A DNA stretch of 49,169 nt from Acholeplasmatales bacterium (lineage in GTDB: Bacteria; Bacillota_I; Bacilli_A; Acholeplasmatales; Anaeroplasmataceae): NCBI GenBank assembly GCA_017462645.1, contig JAFTQR010000019.1, forward strand, positions 1-49,169. The letters are read 5' to 3'. How positions within the stretch are numbered: the stretch's first letter is position 1; every line of letters starts with the position of its first letter. The notes beneath the pieces were generated by a model. That model was not told the origin of the DNA. It was given only the letters and a program-made list of their open reading frames with translations, and ran no database searches. Positions 8,637 through 17,824 of the stretch are shown one piece after another. Position numbers and translations under genes: made by a program.

Positions 8637-11111
8637 TTAATCAACTATTAATTCTGCAGAACCATAAGCCTTTACAGGTCTACCATTAGAATCAAATTCA
8701 GTAGTATATCTTACTTTAAATGGAATTCTATCAGGTGTTAATGGTATTACTGCTTCAAGCTTTTCTACACCATTTGCAATTTGAACATGCCAATCTCTAT
8801 ACATATCTGCATAATCTGGTGGGAATACACCAGCTTCTATTGCACTTTCAGGATAATTTCTTAATAATGGTGGAAAGCCTAAATCACGCATACATCTAAA
8901 GCATGGTCTCATTTCATGAGTAGCTATTGTATATTCCCAGTAATATACATTAAGCTGCTCACTTACTGCCTTAAATCTTTTTTCAGAATCTAATATAGAA
9001 TTATATTCATTCTTTTCTGCAGTAATATTTCTTATCATTGCGTAAAATAAGTATTGATCATCACTTATACCAATTAATCTAACGCTGCTTCTTACACATA
9101 TAATTTCATTTCCACAGCATTCAGAATGTAGCATTCTCCATGTTTCACATTCTTCCTCCTGTAGGCTTCCAATTGCTTTATCAAGCATATCTAAATATTT
9201 CTTCTTATTAAATGTATCAAACCAATCTAAAGGATCACATTTAACAATATCCTTTTCTGTTAAATTCATACATAATTCTTGAAGATATTTAGTATTTACT
9301 CTTAATATTTCTATCTTACCCTTATGATATACGAAAATAGCTGCGCCACCAACATAATTACTAAATATTAATGTTTCCTGTGATTTTGGATCCCAGAAGT
9401 TTCCAGCCTTCATTACATCTAAAAGCTGTAGCTGTGGTACTGTAGCACCAATCATACTACCACTTAATAGCTTTTCATAGTCTTCCTCTGGTATTGGCTT
9501 AGAATATAAATAGCCTTGAACATAATCACAGCCTATACTTCTTAAGAAATCAGCCTGATTTACATTTTCAACACCCTCAGCTATAACTGGAATATTTAAC
9601 CATTTAGCCATTCTTACAACAGAACTAAGAATAGTACCACCACGTTTATTATCAGTTCTTTCAGCTAAGAATTGCATATCAAGCTTAATAATATCAAATT
9701 CAATGTCCTTTAATACATTTAAAGATGAATAGCCACTACCGAAATCATCCATTTCAATAATATAACCACATTCATGAAGCTTCTTTATAATTTCATTAAT
9801 ATATGGAGCATTACCTACTAAGGCAGTTTCTGTAATTTCAACTCTTAAATATTTAGAGTCTATATCATATCTACTTCTTATAGCTTCTAAGCTTTCAACA
9901 AAGTTAGGATAATATAAATCATTTCTAGAGAAATTAGTAGATATAGCTACTACAGGTAGCTTTTTATCTAATATTTTTCTTAAGAATTTACATACATTTT
10001 CAAATACATATAAATCTAATTTAGTAATAAAGCCATTCTTTTCAAAGATTGGAATAAATAAGCCTGGTGAGATTAAGCCTCTTTCTGGATGCTTCCATCT
10101 AACAAGAGCCTCAGCACCTATAATCATACCTGTTGAATGATTATATTGAGGCTGATAATAAACAACAAATTGATTTTTATTTAATGCAGTTTGCATCATA
10201 CCTACAATTTCTTGTTCACTTAATAAGTTATATCTCATTGATTCCTTATAGTAATTATATTTTAAAGTATAGCTACCCTTTATTGATTTTTGTGCTAAAA
10301 TAGCTCTATCAATCATAGTATTAGCTGATATTTTATTTTCATTTGTTACATATATACCTAAATTACAGTAGATTTCAAATTGAATATCATAGGTATTTAT
10401 TATTTTTAATAAATTAGCTATAAGCATATCTAGATTATGTCCATATGTGTGCGTTAAAAAAGCAAATTTATCTGAGGTAATTCTAGATGTAGCACATACA
10501 TCACTAGATACGTTTTGAATAGCATCAGCAACATATGCTAATACCCTATCTCCTTCTTCAGAGCCAAAAATATCATTAATAGCCTTAAATCTTTGAATAT
10601 CAAAATAAACAATTGCATATTCTCCAGATAATGAGCCCATCCTATCCTCATTAAGAATAGCATCAACCTTTCTACAGAATGCATCCTTATTTAAAAGACC
10701 AGTTAAATCATCTCTATCATTTTTACTGTATAATTCACTAACTACCTCTCCAGTAATATCCGTTAAAGTGATGTTAATGACATTTCTGTTATATATAAAG
10801 CCTACTCTAAACCATTTCTTACCTTCTCTTGTCTTAAAAAGCATTTCAGTAAAATATACACCACCATGATCAATTAAATCATTAATAGCATTCATCATTT
10901 CAATGCCATATTTATGTTCAATAATATATGCATTAAATAATAATTCCCATAATGGTCTTTCATTAGTAAATTGACATTCAAATATTTCATCTAAGCCTTT
11001 AGGAAAAATAAATTTATTAGTTAAGCAATCATAGGTAATAAGTATATTCTTATCATACTTTCTTCCTTCTCTGCTGATGCTTAAAAAATTGTCTTTTGCT
11101 GGATTTAGCAT
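8637..11111 (-). CDS. PAS-(degenerate GGDEF)-EAL-PAS cyclic-di-GMP phosphodiesterase
   Basis: 824 residues, no TM segment. A PAS-like N-terminus (1-125) leads to a GGDEF-type domain (about 134-290) that starts normally (DDLTGLLNK) but has S-D-K-F at 213-216 instead of GGDEF, so cyclase activity is unlikely. The EAL domain (about 300-550) keeps its catalytic signatures: EALVRW at 334, STNFSRND, EITET, MDDFGSGYSS, IKLDMQF, AEGVE and QGYLYSKP. Two further PAS-like regions follow (AIFVYHKG; MRPCFRCMRDLGFP). It probably degrades c-di-GMP in response to a signal sensed by PAS domains. ATG follows AGAGGTGA. It has its own AT-rich promoter region. Confidence 0.9.
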   Translation of the reverse strand: MLNPAKDNFLSISREGRKYDKNILITYDCLTNKFIFPKGLDEIFECQFTNERPLWELLFNAYIIEHKYGIEMMNAINDLIDHGGVYFTEMLFKTREGKKWFRVGFIYNRNVINITLTDITGEVVSELYSKNDRDDLTGLLNKDAFCRKVDAILNEDRMGSLSGEYAIVYFDIQRFKAINDIFGSEEGDRVLAYVADAIQNVSSDVCATSRITSDKFAFLTHTYGHNLDMLIANLLKIINTYDIQFEIYCNLGIYVTNENKISANTMIDRAILAQKSIKGSYTLKYNYYKESMRYNLLSEQEIVGMMQTALNKNQFVVYYQPQYNHSTGMIIGAEALVRWKHPERGLISPGLFIPIFEKNGFITKLDLYVFENVCKFLRKILDKKLPVVAISTNFSRNDLYYPNFVESLEAIRSRYDIDSKYLRVEITETALVGNAPYINEIIKKLHECGYIIEMDDFGSGYSSLNVLKDIEFDIIKLDMQFLAERTDNKRGGTILSSVVRMAKWLNIPVIAEGVENVNQADFLRSIGCDYVQGYLYSKPIPEEDYEKLLSGSMIGATVPQLQLLDVMKAGNFWDPKSQETLIFSNYVGGAAIFVYHKGKIEILRVNTKYLQELCMNLTEKDIVKCDPLDWFDTFNKKKYLDMLDKAIGSLQEEECETWRMLHSECCGNEIICVRSSVRLIGISDDQYLFYAMIRNITAEKNEYNSILDSEKRFKAVSEQLNVYYWEYTIATHEMRPCFRCMRDLGFPPLLRNYPESAIEAGVFPPDYADMYRDWHVQIANGVEKLEAVIPLTPDRIPFKVRYTTEFDSNGRPVKAYGSAELIVD

Positions 11112-11210
11112 AAAACATCACCTCTATACTATATAGTTAAATCGATATTATATAATTATATTATATTATATAAAATTTAATTTTTAAATAGTAAATTGTA
11201 GATAAAAAAG

Positions 11211-11239
11211 AAAAAGACCTGAAAATCAGGTCTTTTTTG
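11211..11239 (-). terminator. Terminator at the end of the beta-glucan operon
   Basis: AAAAAGACCTGA (11211-11222) pairs with TCAGGTCTTTTT (11226-11237), with a T-rich run on the minus strand. It lies right after the triple-CBM lipoprotein gene. It is the first clear terminator met when reading down from the promoter near 29430. Confidence 0.88.
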
Positions 11240-11243
11240 TATA

Positions 11244-13586
11244 TTATTCGTAATAATTCCAAGAAATATTAGAGAATGTAATAGTATTTCTACAATCCTC
11301 AGACTTATCAATTTGAATATCTAATGAAGAAATATCTCCTTCAATATATTTTACTTCGATTGTGTTTTCGCCTGCTTGTAATGCTTGAACTGAATTATTA
11401 ATCTTAATTGAACATGCATCCTCAACTGTAATAGTTAGTTTTAATGTATATTCAGTACCTTGAACTAATTGTGAATTCTTATAGAATACTTGCATACCCC
11501 AATCAGTCGTAGAATCAGTAGTGTACTCATAATCAAATGCAATTGCATTATCAGTAACAGTTGAAGCATGTACAGTTACATAACTACCACACCAACCTTG
11601 ATCATTCCAAAATACTACTTCATCTTGTGCCATAGAAGTTTCTTCACCGAATATTATTGTAGCATCATCTTCAGCAAAGTTGATTGTTTTTAAAACCTTT
11701 TCTACTTCTGGTTCTTCAGCATCAGAGCCACCTGTAGTATCTTCAACATATGCATTACTCTTAAATGTTAAATCTTTAGAATAAGTAACATCATTTAATG
11801 TATAAGAAATATTAACAACCATTACTTGGTCTCCATCATTAGGGAAACCTGCTGATAATGTTGAATAGAAATATCCAGTATCAGCTATATAATGAACCTT
11901 TGTAGCACCTGCAAGAATTTGATCCTTATAGCCTGCAAATTGAGTAGATTCAAATGACTTAATAGTAATTGTAATATCATCTACAGTAACAGCTGGCTTA
12001 TCAGCTAGGTAAATCATGATACCTGCGCCTTCAACCTTAGTTTGAGTTGCATCAATTTTAATGCCTGTACCAGTTACAACGTCACCAGAGTCCCCTTCTT
12101 CTCCAGAACCACCCTCTTCAGTACCACCTGAAGATTTAGTTGTCCATTCAACATTAGAGATTACGACTGTATTAGTTAAGTCTTCAGACTTATCTAATTG
12201 AATTGAAATAGATGATGCTGCGCCTTGAGTGTATTCTACCTCAATTGCATTATCACCAGCAACTAAATTATAAGTCTTACCATTAACCTTAGCAACACAT
12301 GCTTCTGAAGAATTAATGTTCATTTTTAAAATATAAGTTTCACCTTGAGTTAAGCTAATATTCTTATAGAATACTTGCATACCCCAATCTGTAGTAGAAT
12401 TTGCATCATATGTATATGTAAATGTTGCAGCATTATTTAATAAATATGCTTCATTAACAGTTACACCACTACCACACCACCATTGATCATTCCAATATAC
12501 GAATTCATTTGCAGGTAAATTAGTTTCTTCACCAAATACAATATCAACCTTAGTTTCTGGATCTACTGTTTCTTCCTCACCTACTTGTAAATAAGCAAAT
12601 TGAGTTGAAATAACAGAATTTGAATATGAAACACCATCACCTACAGAAATAAGCTTAACGTTATAAATACCATCTGCAAGCTCGCTAACCTTAGTCATCT
12701 TAGCACCAGGTGCAGTGATTTCTTCTCTTGCTACTTCCTTACCAGTTTCATCCTCATATACTACGATATATGATACGGCACCATTTACTGCAGCAAATTG
12801 AATAACCTTAGAGTTATCAGCTGGTTCATCAGCTATAACGATTCCCACTGGAGCAGTTAATTGAGTAATAGTTTCTTCCCACTTAGAATCCTTAATAGTA
12901 ACTACGTTGCTTAAATCAGAAGTTTGATCAAATTGGAAGCATAATGATGATTTTAAATCTGCTCCATTATCAGCAGGTTCAATATAAGTGATTTCAACAT
13001 TATTATCACCAGCAACTAAAGCTATAGCTGTTCCATTAATATTTACATTGCTATCTTTTTCTGAATTAATAGTACATGTATATTTGTAAGTCTTACCTAC
13101 AGTAAGCTTTGAATTATCATAGAATACCTGCATACCCCAACTTGTTGCAGAATTTTCAGAATATGTATAATCAAATGTTGCAGCACCATCTAATGAATAT
13201 GCCTTATCAACAACTACATTGCTTCCAACCCACCATTGATCATTCCAATAATACCATGTATCAACAGGGCCTGTTTTTTCTTCACCAAAATAAACTTCCT
13301 CAGCACCATCTGGTAATTTATCTTCAACAGGTTCAGTAGGAGTTGGTGTCGGTGTTACTGGATCTGTAGGAGTTGGTGTTGGTGTTGGAGTCGGTGTTGG
13401 TGTTACCGGCTCTGTTGGTGTTGGAGTCGGAGTTGGTGTTTCAGTCGGATTCTCATCCGGTGTTGGTGTTTGTTCTACTGTATCAGTAGGACTTGGTTTC
13501 TTTTCTTCTTCCTCACCGCCACAGCTAGATAATGAAAGTCCAGCTAAAACGGCTAAGCCTAAAAAGGCTAAATTTTTCTTTTTCAT
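11244..13586 (-). CDS. Surface lipoprotein with three carbohydrate-binding-like modules
   Basis: 780 residues. The lipoprotein signal (lipobox LSSC, Cys22) is followed by an acidic patch and a Thr-Pro linker (about 50-86). Then come module A (about 97-240), an Fn3-like domain (about 243-340), module B (about 345-490), a separate beta domain (about 508-620) and module C (about 635-780). The three modules repeat YWNDQWWCGS-like and WGMQVFYKN-x-x-L motifs. Their Trp/Tyr-rich faces resemble CBM4/CBM9-type glucan-binding domains. No catalytic domain is visible, so it is probably a surface glycan-binding protein. It is last in the operon, 64 bases after the LacI gene, with GGAGG before ATG. Confidence 0.8.
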   Translation of the reverse strand: MKKKNLAFLGLAVLAGLSLSSCGGEEEEKKPSPTDTVEQTPTPDENPTETPTPTPTPTEPVTPTPTPTPTPTPTDPVTPTPTPTEPVEDKLPDGAEEVYFGEEKTGPVDTWYYWNDQWWVGSNVVVDKAYSLDGAATFDYTYSENSATSWGMQVFYDNSKLTVGKTYKYTCTINSEKDSNVNINGTAIALVAGDNNVEITYIEPADNGADLKSSLCFQFDQTSDLSNVVTIKDSKWEETITQLTAPVGIVIADEPADNSKVIQFAAVNGAVSYIVVYEDETGKEVAREEITAPGAKMTKVSELADGIYNVKLISVGDGVSYSNSVISTQFAYLQVGEEETVDPETKVDIVFGEETNLPANEFVYWNDQWWCGSGVTVNEAYLLNNAATFTYTYDANSTTDWGMQVFYKNISLTQGETYILKMNINSSEACVAKVNGKTYNLVAGDNAIEVEYTQGAASSISIQLDKSEDLTNTVVISNVEWTTKSSGGTEEGGSGEEGDSGDVVTGTGIKIDATQTKVEGAGIMIYLADKPAVTVDDITITIKSFESTQFAGYKDQILAGATKVHYIADTGYFYSTLSAGFPNDGDQVMVVNISYTLNDVTYSKDLTFKSNAYVEDTTGGSDAEEPEVEKVLKTINFAEDDATIIFGEETSMAQDEVVFWNDQGWCGSYVTVHASTVTDNAIAFDYEYTTDSTTDWGMQVFYKNSQLVQGTEYTLKLTITVEDACSIKINNSVQALQAGENTIEVKYIEGDISSLDIQIDKSEDCRNTITFSNISWNYYE
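13329..13439 (-). repeat. Thr-Pro linker-coding DNA repeat in the triple-CBM lipoprotein gene
   Basis: The plus strand reads as repeats of six-base GGTGTT/GGAGTC-like units, encoding Thr-Pro runs broken by TEPV and TDPV spacers (residues about 50-86). Six-base unit changes would alter linker length without shifting frame. Confidence 0.8.
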
Positions 13587-13650
13587 TTTTATTTTCCTCC
13601 ATTTTATTTTTTATTTATGCTCATCTAGTATTGTTAATAGAACTTAAGAT

Positions 13651-14652
13651 TTATATTTTTTTAGTAGAATTCCTTATAATTACCTTTCCTGGAATTGATA
13701 TTGATTCCGGTTTAGCATTTTTTTCAATCGCATTAAGTAAAAGCTTTGCGAGTGTTTGTCCAATTTTTTTAGTGTTTTGTTTAGCGGTTGTAAGTGGTGG
13801 GTTAACTATTTCACCAAATTCAATTCCATCAAAACCAACAACTGAGATATCATTTGGACATTTTAGCTTATATTTTTGAAGTAATGATATACCTCTAATA
13901 GCCGAAATATCATCAGAAAAAATAATTGCGGTTGGACGTTTTTTTCTATTTACAATACTATCAATGATTAATTCAAGGCTAGCTAAATCAACATATTTTG
14001 ATTTAATTAGCATATCATCATGAAATTCTATTCCATGATTAATTAAGCAATCCTTAAATGCTTCAATTCTTAAATCTGTAATTTTATTATCATCACCAGC
14101 AATATATACAATATTCTTGTGATTATAATCAATTAAATGCTTTGTTAGCTCATATGCTAAATTATAGTTATTAGATACTACTGAGCTCATTAGTTCACCA
14201 ACATAGTCAAAGCCTACACTAGGAATATCACTTTTTATAACCTCAAGCATTTCCTTATCATTCATTTCACCTAATAGTAAAACACCATCTACATTTCTTG
14301 AAATACAATTTTGGTAAAATGTACCAGTGTTTTCACCTACAGTTCTTGAAATAAACAATAAATCATATCTCTTTTTATTAATAACACTCTGAAATGAATC
14401 TAATATATCCATAAATAGTGAATGCTTAAATGGTGTTATTTGTGTACCAAAGTATGATAACACACCAACATTAAAGGATTTACCCTTTGATAACTGCTTA
14501 GCACTACTATTTGGAATATATCCCATTTCCTTCATTACGGCTAATACCTTTTCCTTGGTAGCCTCAGGTATTGAAGAATAGTTATTAACAACCTTTGATA
14601 CGGTAGATGGGGAAACTCCACATTTTTTTGCAATATCATATATCGTAACCAT
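13651..14652 (-). CDS. LacI-family transcriptional regulator of the beta-glucan locus
   Basis: 333 residues. A LacI helix-turn-helix at the N-terminus (TIYDIAKKCGVSPSTVSKVV) includes the hinge region (MGYIPNSSAKQLSKGKSFNVGV). A periplasmic-binding-protein-like effector domain follows, with GVLLLGEMNDKEM, the DGVLLLG segment, VSVVGFDGIEFGEIVNPPLTTAKQ and an IRNST-like end. ATG follows GAGGTGATAGA. The gene sits near the end of the long operon. The 12-bp palindrome GAAACCGATTTC at both divergent promoters near 29400-29530 is the expected type of operator, so autoregulated repression of the whole operon is likely. The inducer, perhaps a beta-gluco-oligosaccharide, is unknown. Confidence 0.9.
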   Translation of the reverse strand: MVTIYDIAKKCGVSPSTVSKVVNNYSSIPEATKEKVLAVMKEMGYIPNSSAKQLSKGKSFNVGVLSYFGTQITPFKHSLFMDILDSFQSVINKKRYDLLFISRTVGENTGTFYQNCISRNVDGVLLLGEMNDKEMLEVIKSDIPSVGFDYVGELMSSVVSNNYNLAYELTKHLIDYNHKNIVYIAGDDNKITDLRIEAFKDCLINHGIEFHDDMLIKSKYVDLASLELIIDSIVNRKKRPTAIIFSDDISAIRGISLLQKYKLKCPNDISVVGFDGIEFGEIVNPPLTTAKQNTKKIGQTLAKLLLNAIEKNAKPESISIPGKVIIRNSTKKI

Positions 14653-14661
14653 TCTATCACC

Positions 14662-15975
14662 TCACCTTACTGTTAAAGTTACTACTGATTTTTTAGGAAT
14701 ATCTAATATATATCCCTTTTTATCTATTGATATTTTTACGTTAATATCATAATCATTATCATTTAAAATAACTGAAATAATACTATTATTTTGTTTTTTA
14801 TAGCTTGTCGCAATTACATTTTCTTTATATATTTTTGTATCTATTCTTATATCATTATTTTCTATAAATCTCGAAAAATGAGAGATTATGTAAAATGATG
14901 GATTAAAGATTAATTTATCATTATTTTCATCATACATTATTGGTGATTCACAATAATTACCTACATAATTAGGACCACCATTTATATCCAAAATTAAATT
15001 CCAATCAATAAAGGCATTTGAATAATTTTCTGAATCTGATATGTAGTTTCTACAATATCTTAGTCCATTTTCAAAATTACCAATATTTGAGCTTGGATTA
15101 TTCTTATCAAGATTAAGAAGTTCAATGCAGCCTTCTGTAAAAAACATCACCTTATCATTATATTCTTTATGTATCTTAGATAATTCTGCTGAGCATCCAT
15201 TATCATACCAATGGTATGCAATACCATAGGCTTGATTATAATTATTATCATTTAAGGTTTCATTAACTCTATCAAAGATAATATCTCTATTATGATCCCA
15301 TATAAATATTTTAGTATCTATATTAGAGTTTTTTATTTCATTATATACTAAGCTTAAAAGTCTAGCCTCTTCACTTGATTCATATATACAGGAATCCCAT
15401 ATTTGAGTAGCCTGTGGCTCATTTTGAAGTGACATATAAGAAATAGCTAAATCATTATTCTTCATTTCATTTAAATATGTAGATAAATATTTAGCATAAT
15501 CATTATATGATTCTTCCTTTAATTTTCCTCCATTCTGTCTTATACCATTTGTTTTATAAATTGCTGGAGGGCTCCATGGCGAAGCAAATAGTTTTATTTG
15601 CTTCATTTTTTTAATTTTTTTTAGAAATGGGATAATTACCTCTTTATCATGTGATAAGTTGAAATAGCCATCTTCTAAATAGTCATATGTTTTAGTTGAA
15701 AAATCACATGAGCCTATCGTTAGTCTGATTAAAGAATAATTTAAATAATTAGAACTAAAAACCTTATTTATAAATTCCTTTTTAACATTATCACTCATTT
15801 TAGCTATTAATGATGCCGAAGCATCAGTTAATGCTCCACCAAATCCCATATTCAGTTGATAATTGATTTTACTTTCTATTATTATATCATATTTTAAAGA
15901 TTCTTGCATTAGTATATCTGCTTCTTCAAAATATTTATTACAATTTGATATATAAACCTTATTCAATATCCTCAA
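14662..15975 (-). CDS. GH30-family glycoside hydrolase, cytoplasmic
   Basis: 437 residues, a normal GH30 length. Family landmarks are GFGGALTDASA near the N-terminus, ASPWSPPAIYKTNG, the acid/base region SLQNEPQA, and the nucleophile region MFFTEGCIE. A C-terminal beta-sandwich closes the protein (SVILNDNDYDINVKISI). GH30 members act on beta-1,6- or beta-1,3-linked glucans or glucosides. No signal peptide is present, so it should act inside the cell on imported oligosaccharides. No ATG is available: TTG at 15975 or, with better spacing from GGGGG/GAGG, TTG at 15966. It overlaps the upstream membrane gene and stops with TGA. Confidence 0.85.
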   Translation of the reverse strand: MRILNKVYISNCNKYFEEADILMQESLKYDIIIESKINYQLNMGFGGALTDASASLIAKMSDNVKKEFINKVFSSNYLNYSLIRLTIGSCDFSTKTYDYLEDGYFNLSHDKEVIIPFLKKIKKMKQIKLFASPWSPPAIYKTNGIRQNGGKLKEESYNDYAKYLSTYLNEMKNNDLAISYMSLQNEPQATQIWDSCIYESSEEARLLSLVYNEIKNSNIDTKIFIWDHNRDIIFDRVNETLNDNNYNQAYGIAYHWYDNGCSAELSKIHKEYNDKVMFFTEGCIELLNLDKNNPSSNIGNFENGLRYCRNYISDSENYSNAFIDWNLILDINGGPNYVGNYCESPIMYDENNDKLIFNPSFYIISHFSRFIENNDIRIDTKIYKENVIATSYKKQNNSIISVILNDNDYDINVKISIDKKGYILDIPKKSVVTLTVR

Positions 15976-16741
15976 GCCCCCTTCTTATAAGCTCAGGATA
16001 ATAGCTTTTATTAATTGTTTGATCAAATATACTATAAGAATATAAGGTATAAACAAGTACAGAAAATCCAATATAACCAAAAATTAAAATTATTATGCTT
16101 ATATAGTAAATTGTACTTCCACCTATAAATTCTATTAATAGTAATGGGAATAATAATGCTATTAATAGAATTATATTTATTAATATTTTACCAATAGTAA
16201 ACTTAAGTGCATTTTTAAATAGCTGATATGTTGTTGCAACATATATAACTGATTGAGTCTGCATAAATATTGATATAATTAAGAATAGTCCAAATATTAA
16301 ATAAATTATAACAATAATTATTATTGATAAATTGTTATCAATATTAGAATGGGCTAATATAGCTATATTGACATGTAATATTCCATATAATAGACCTATC
16401 CAAAAATAGATAATTAAAAATTGCTTTAGATTTTTTCTTATTCCCTCAAAATAATCCTTCCTTACTGAAGCACCTTCAGAAAATACCAACTTTTTAAAGA
16501 AATAAAATGCACCTGATATACCAACACCAAATATCATAATTAATATTATTTTTATTGCATATACTAATATAACATTAAGTAAATAATCTTGATTTAAAAA
16601 TGTATTTCCGACAAATATATTAAATAGTATATTAGGAATTAGAAACAAGCTTATACATAGTGAACAGGTAATTATATCTAAGAATCTATATCTTAAAATA
16701 TTCTTTAACAAGGCTTTTCTTGTTAATATTTTAGATGCCAT
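15959..16741 (-). CDS. DUF624/YesL-like six-TM membrane protein
   Basis: 260 residues with about six TM helices and a short cytosolic N-terminus (MASKILTRKALLKNILRYRF). A charged loop FSEGASVRKDYFEGIRKN follows the second or third helix, as in DUF624/YesL proteins that accompany CUT1 sugar transporters. The function of that family is unknown. It begins inside the end of the 206-residue gene (AGGTGATATAA before ATG) and overlaps the GH30 gene by 17 bases, so all are translationally coupled. Confidence 0.7.
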   Translation of the reverse strand: MASKILTRKALLKNILRYRFLDIITCSLCISLFLIPNILFNIFVGNTFLNQDYLLNVILVYAIKIILIMIFGVGISGAFYFFKKLVFSEGASVRKDYFEGIRKNLKQFLIIYFWIGLLYGILHVNIAILAHSNIDNNLSIIIIVIIYLIFGLFLIISIFMQTQSVIYVATTYQLFKNALKFTIGKILINIILLIALLFPLLLIEFIGGSTIYYISIIILIFGYIGFSVLVYTLYSYSIFDQTINKSYYPELIRRGLEDIE

Positions 16742-17351
16742 TTATATCACCTGCCAAAATATAATCTAATACACTATATCCAATATCCTGTTCATTATCA
16801 AAATGTACACTTTTTTTATTAATCAAAATGTATACATCTTGATTTTTTTCGCCAGAAAATACATTATATTTATTAATTAATGAATTATTATATTCATTAT
16901 TTTCATTGTCATAAAGCTTAATACCATATGGAGCTTCATTATATTTAAAACAATCAAATTGATTTGAATATTTTGATGGTATTACCATATAGTAATCATC
17001 AATGTATTCATCCATATCATTTAAATCAAATTCATATAAAATTAAAATATCACTTTTCACTCCGAAGTTAGTATAGTAGCTTGATAAATCCTTATCATCT
17101 ATAGAGAAATTATATACATTAAAGTCTAATATTCCATCATCCTTAAATTCATTATATAATTCATCCTCTAATTGATTGTTCCAATCATATGATGTTATAA
17201 ATATCGAGAATGTTTCTTCTTTTTTATATTCAGTTCTCCAGGATACAACATAATACCAAAAAGCATATGAGAATATTAATACTATTAATAATAGTCTCCA
17301 GCTATAGGTTATATAATCCTTAAATGTTCCTTTTTTATTATTCACATTCAT
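16731..17351 (-). CDS. Unknown membrane-anchored extracytoplasmic protein in glucan operon
   Basis: 206 residues: one TM helix at about 17-37 (LLLIVLIFSYAFWYYVV) followed by an acidic exposed domain. The domain alternates strands and helices (TFSIFITSYDWNNQLEDELY, SDILILYEFDLNDMDEYIDD, DVYILINKKSVH) in a way that resembles half of a solute-binding fold; this resemblance is weak and inferential. GGTGGTGATAAGCT precedes its ATG. It overlaps both neighbours by 11 to 14 bases, forming a coupled trio with the 166-residue and DUF624-like genes. Confidence 0.6.
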   Translation of the reverse strand: MNVNNKKGTFKDYITYSWRLLLIVLIFSYAFWYYVVSWRTEYKKEETFSIFITSYDWNNQLEDELYNEFKDDGILDFNVYNFSIDDKDLSSYYTNFGVKSDILILYEFDLNDMDEYIDDYYMVIPSKYSNQFDCFKYNEAPYGIKLYDNENNEYNNSLINKYNVFSGEKNQDVYILINKKSVHFDNEQDIGYSVLDYILAGDINGI

Positions 17352-17808
17352 AGCTTATCACCACCTGTGAATATAAAAGGAGCTTATATTCTTTATTTAT
17401 TTCTAAATTTGAATCTATATCACATAAAATTCTAAATTTATTATCTTCCTCATCTATTACAAGATAAGAATTAAATTTAATCTTTTCAAATGTTTCTATG
17501 TTTAAATCATCTATTATCTTAGCCTTTACTTCTTTTCTTCTTTGACTAGACAATATTTTTTGATAGTATTTATATTTATTTCTTAAGTATAAGTAAACAT
17601 AAATCAATTGATATAATAAATAATTTATTAAAATAGAGAATACAAGAAATCCAGAAAATACAAATAGACCTTTGTATTCTCTATTAATAAATACAATAAG
17701 TAAAATTGTAGAAATAATTATTAATATGAATGTTAATATAATTTTAATCAATGATATTTTTTTATATTTTGTTATATTAGCAATTATCTTATTATTAATT
17801 ACTTCCAT
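17338..17808 (-). CDS. Unknown two-TM protein in glucan operon
   Basis: About 156 residues from ATG at 17806-17808. The longer frame starts at GTG 17838 inside the preceding GH16 gene and has no ribosome-binding site, whereas ATG 17808 is preceded by AAAAGGAT. It has two TM helices near the N-terminus (ILTFILIIISTILLIVF and GLFVFSGFLVFSILINYLLY) and a basic cytosolic tail (RNKYKYYQK) leading to a small beta domain (YLVIDEEDNKFRILCDID). No family recognised. Placement in the operon suggests a part in envelope or transporter function. Confidence 0.6.
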   Translation of the reverse strand: MEVINNKIIANITKYKKISLIKIILTFILIIISTILLIVFINREYKGLFVFSGFLVFSILINYLLYQLIYVYLYLRNKYKYYQKILSSQRRKEVKAKIIDDLNIETFEKIKFNSYLVIDEEDNKFRILCDIDSNLEINKEYKLLLYSQVVISYECE

Positions 17809-17824
17809 AATATCACGTATCCTT

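Noticed and set aside
13329-13439. Short tandem repeats as a CRISPR array
   Set aside because: The repeats are six-base units inside a coding frame for a Thr-Pro linker; no spacers or constant direct repeats are present.
13109-13879. Plus-strand frames opposite the triple-CBM and LacI genes
   Set aside because: They lie on the opposite strand of clear genes, have odd composition (His, Gln and Leu runs or Phe-rich) and no ribosome-binding sites.
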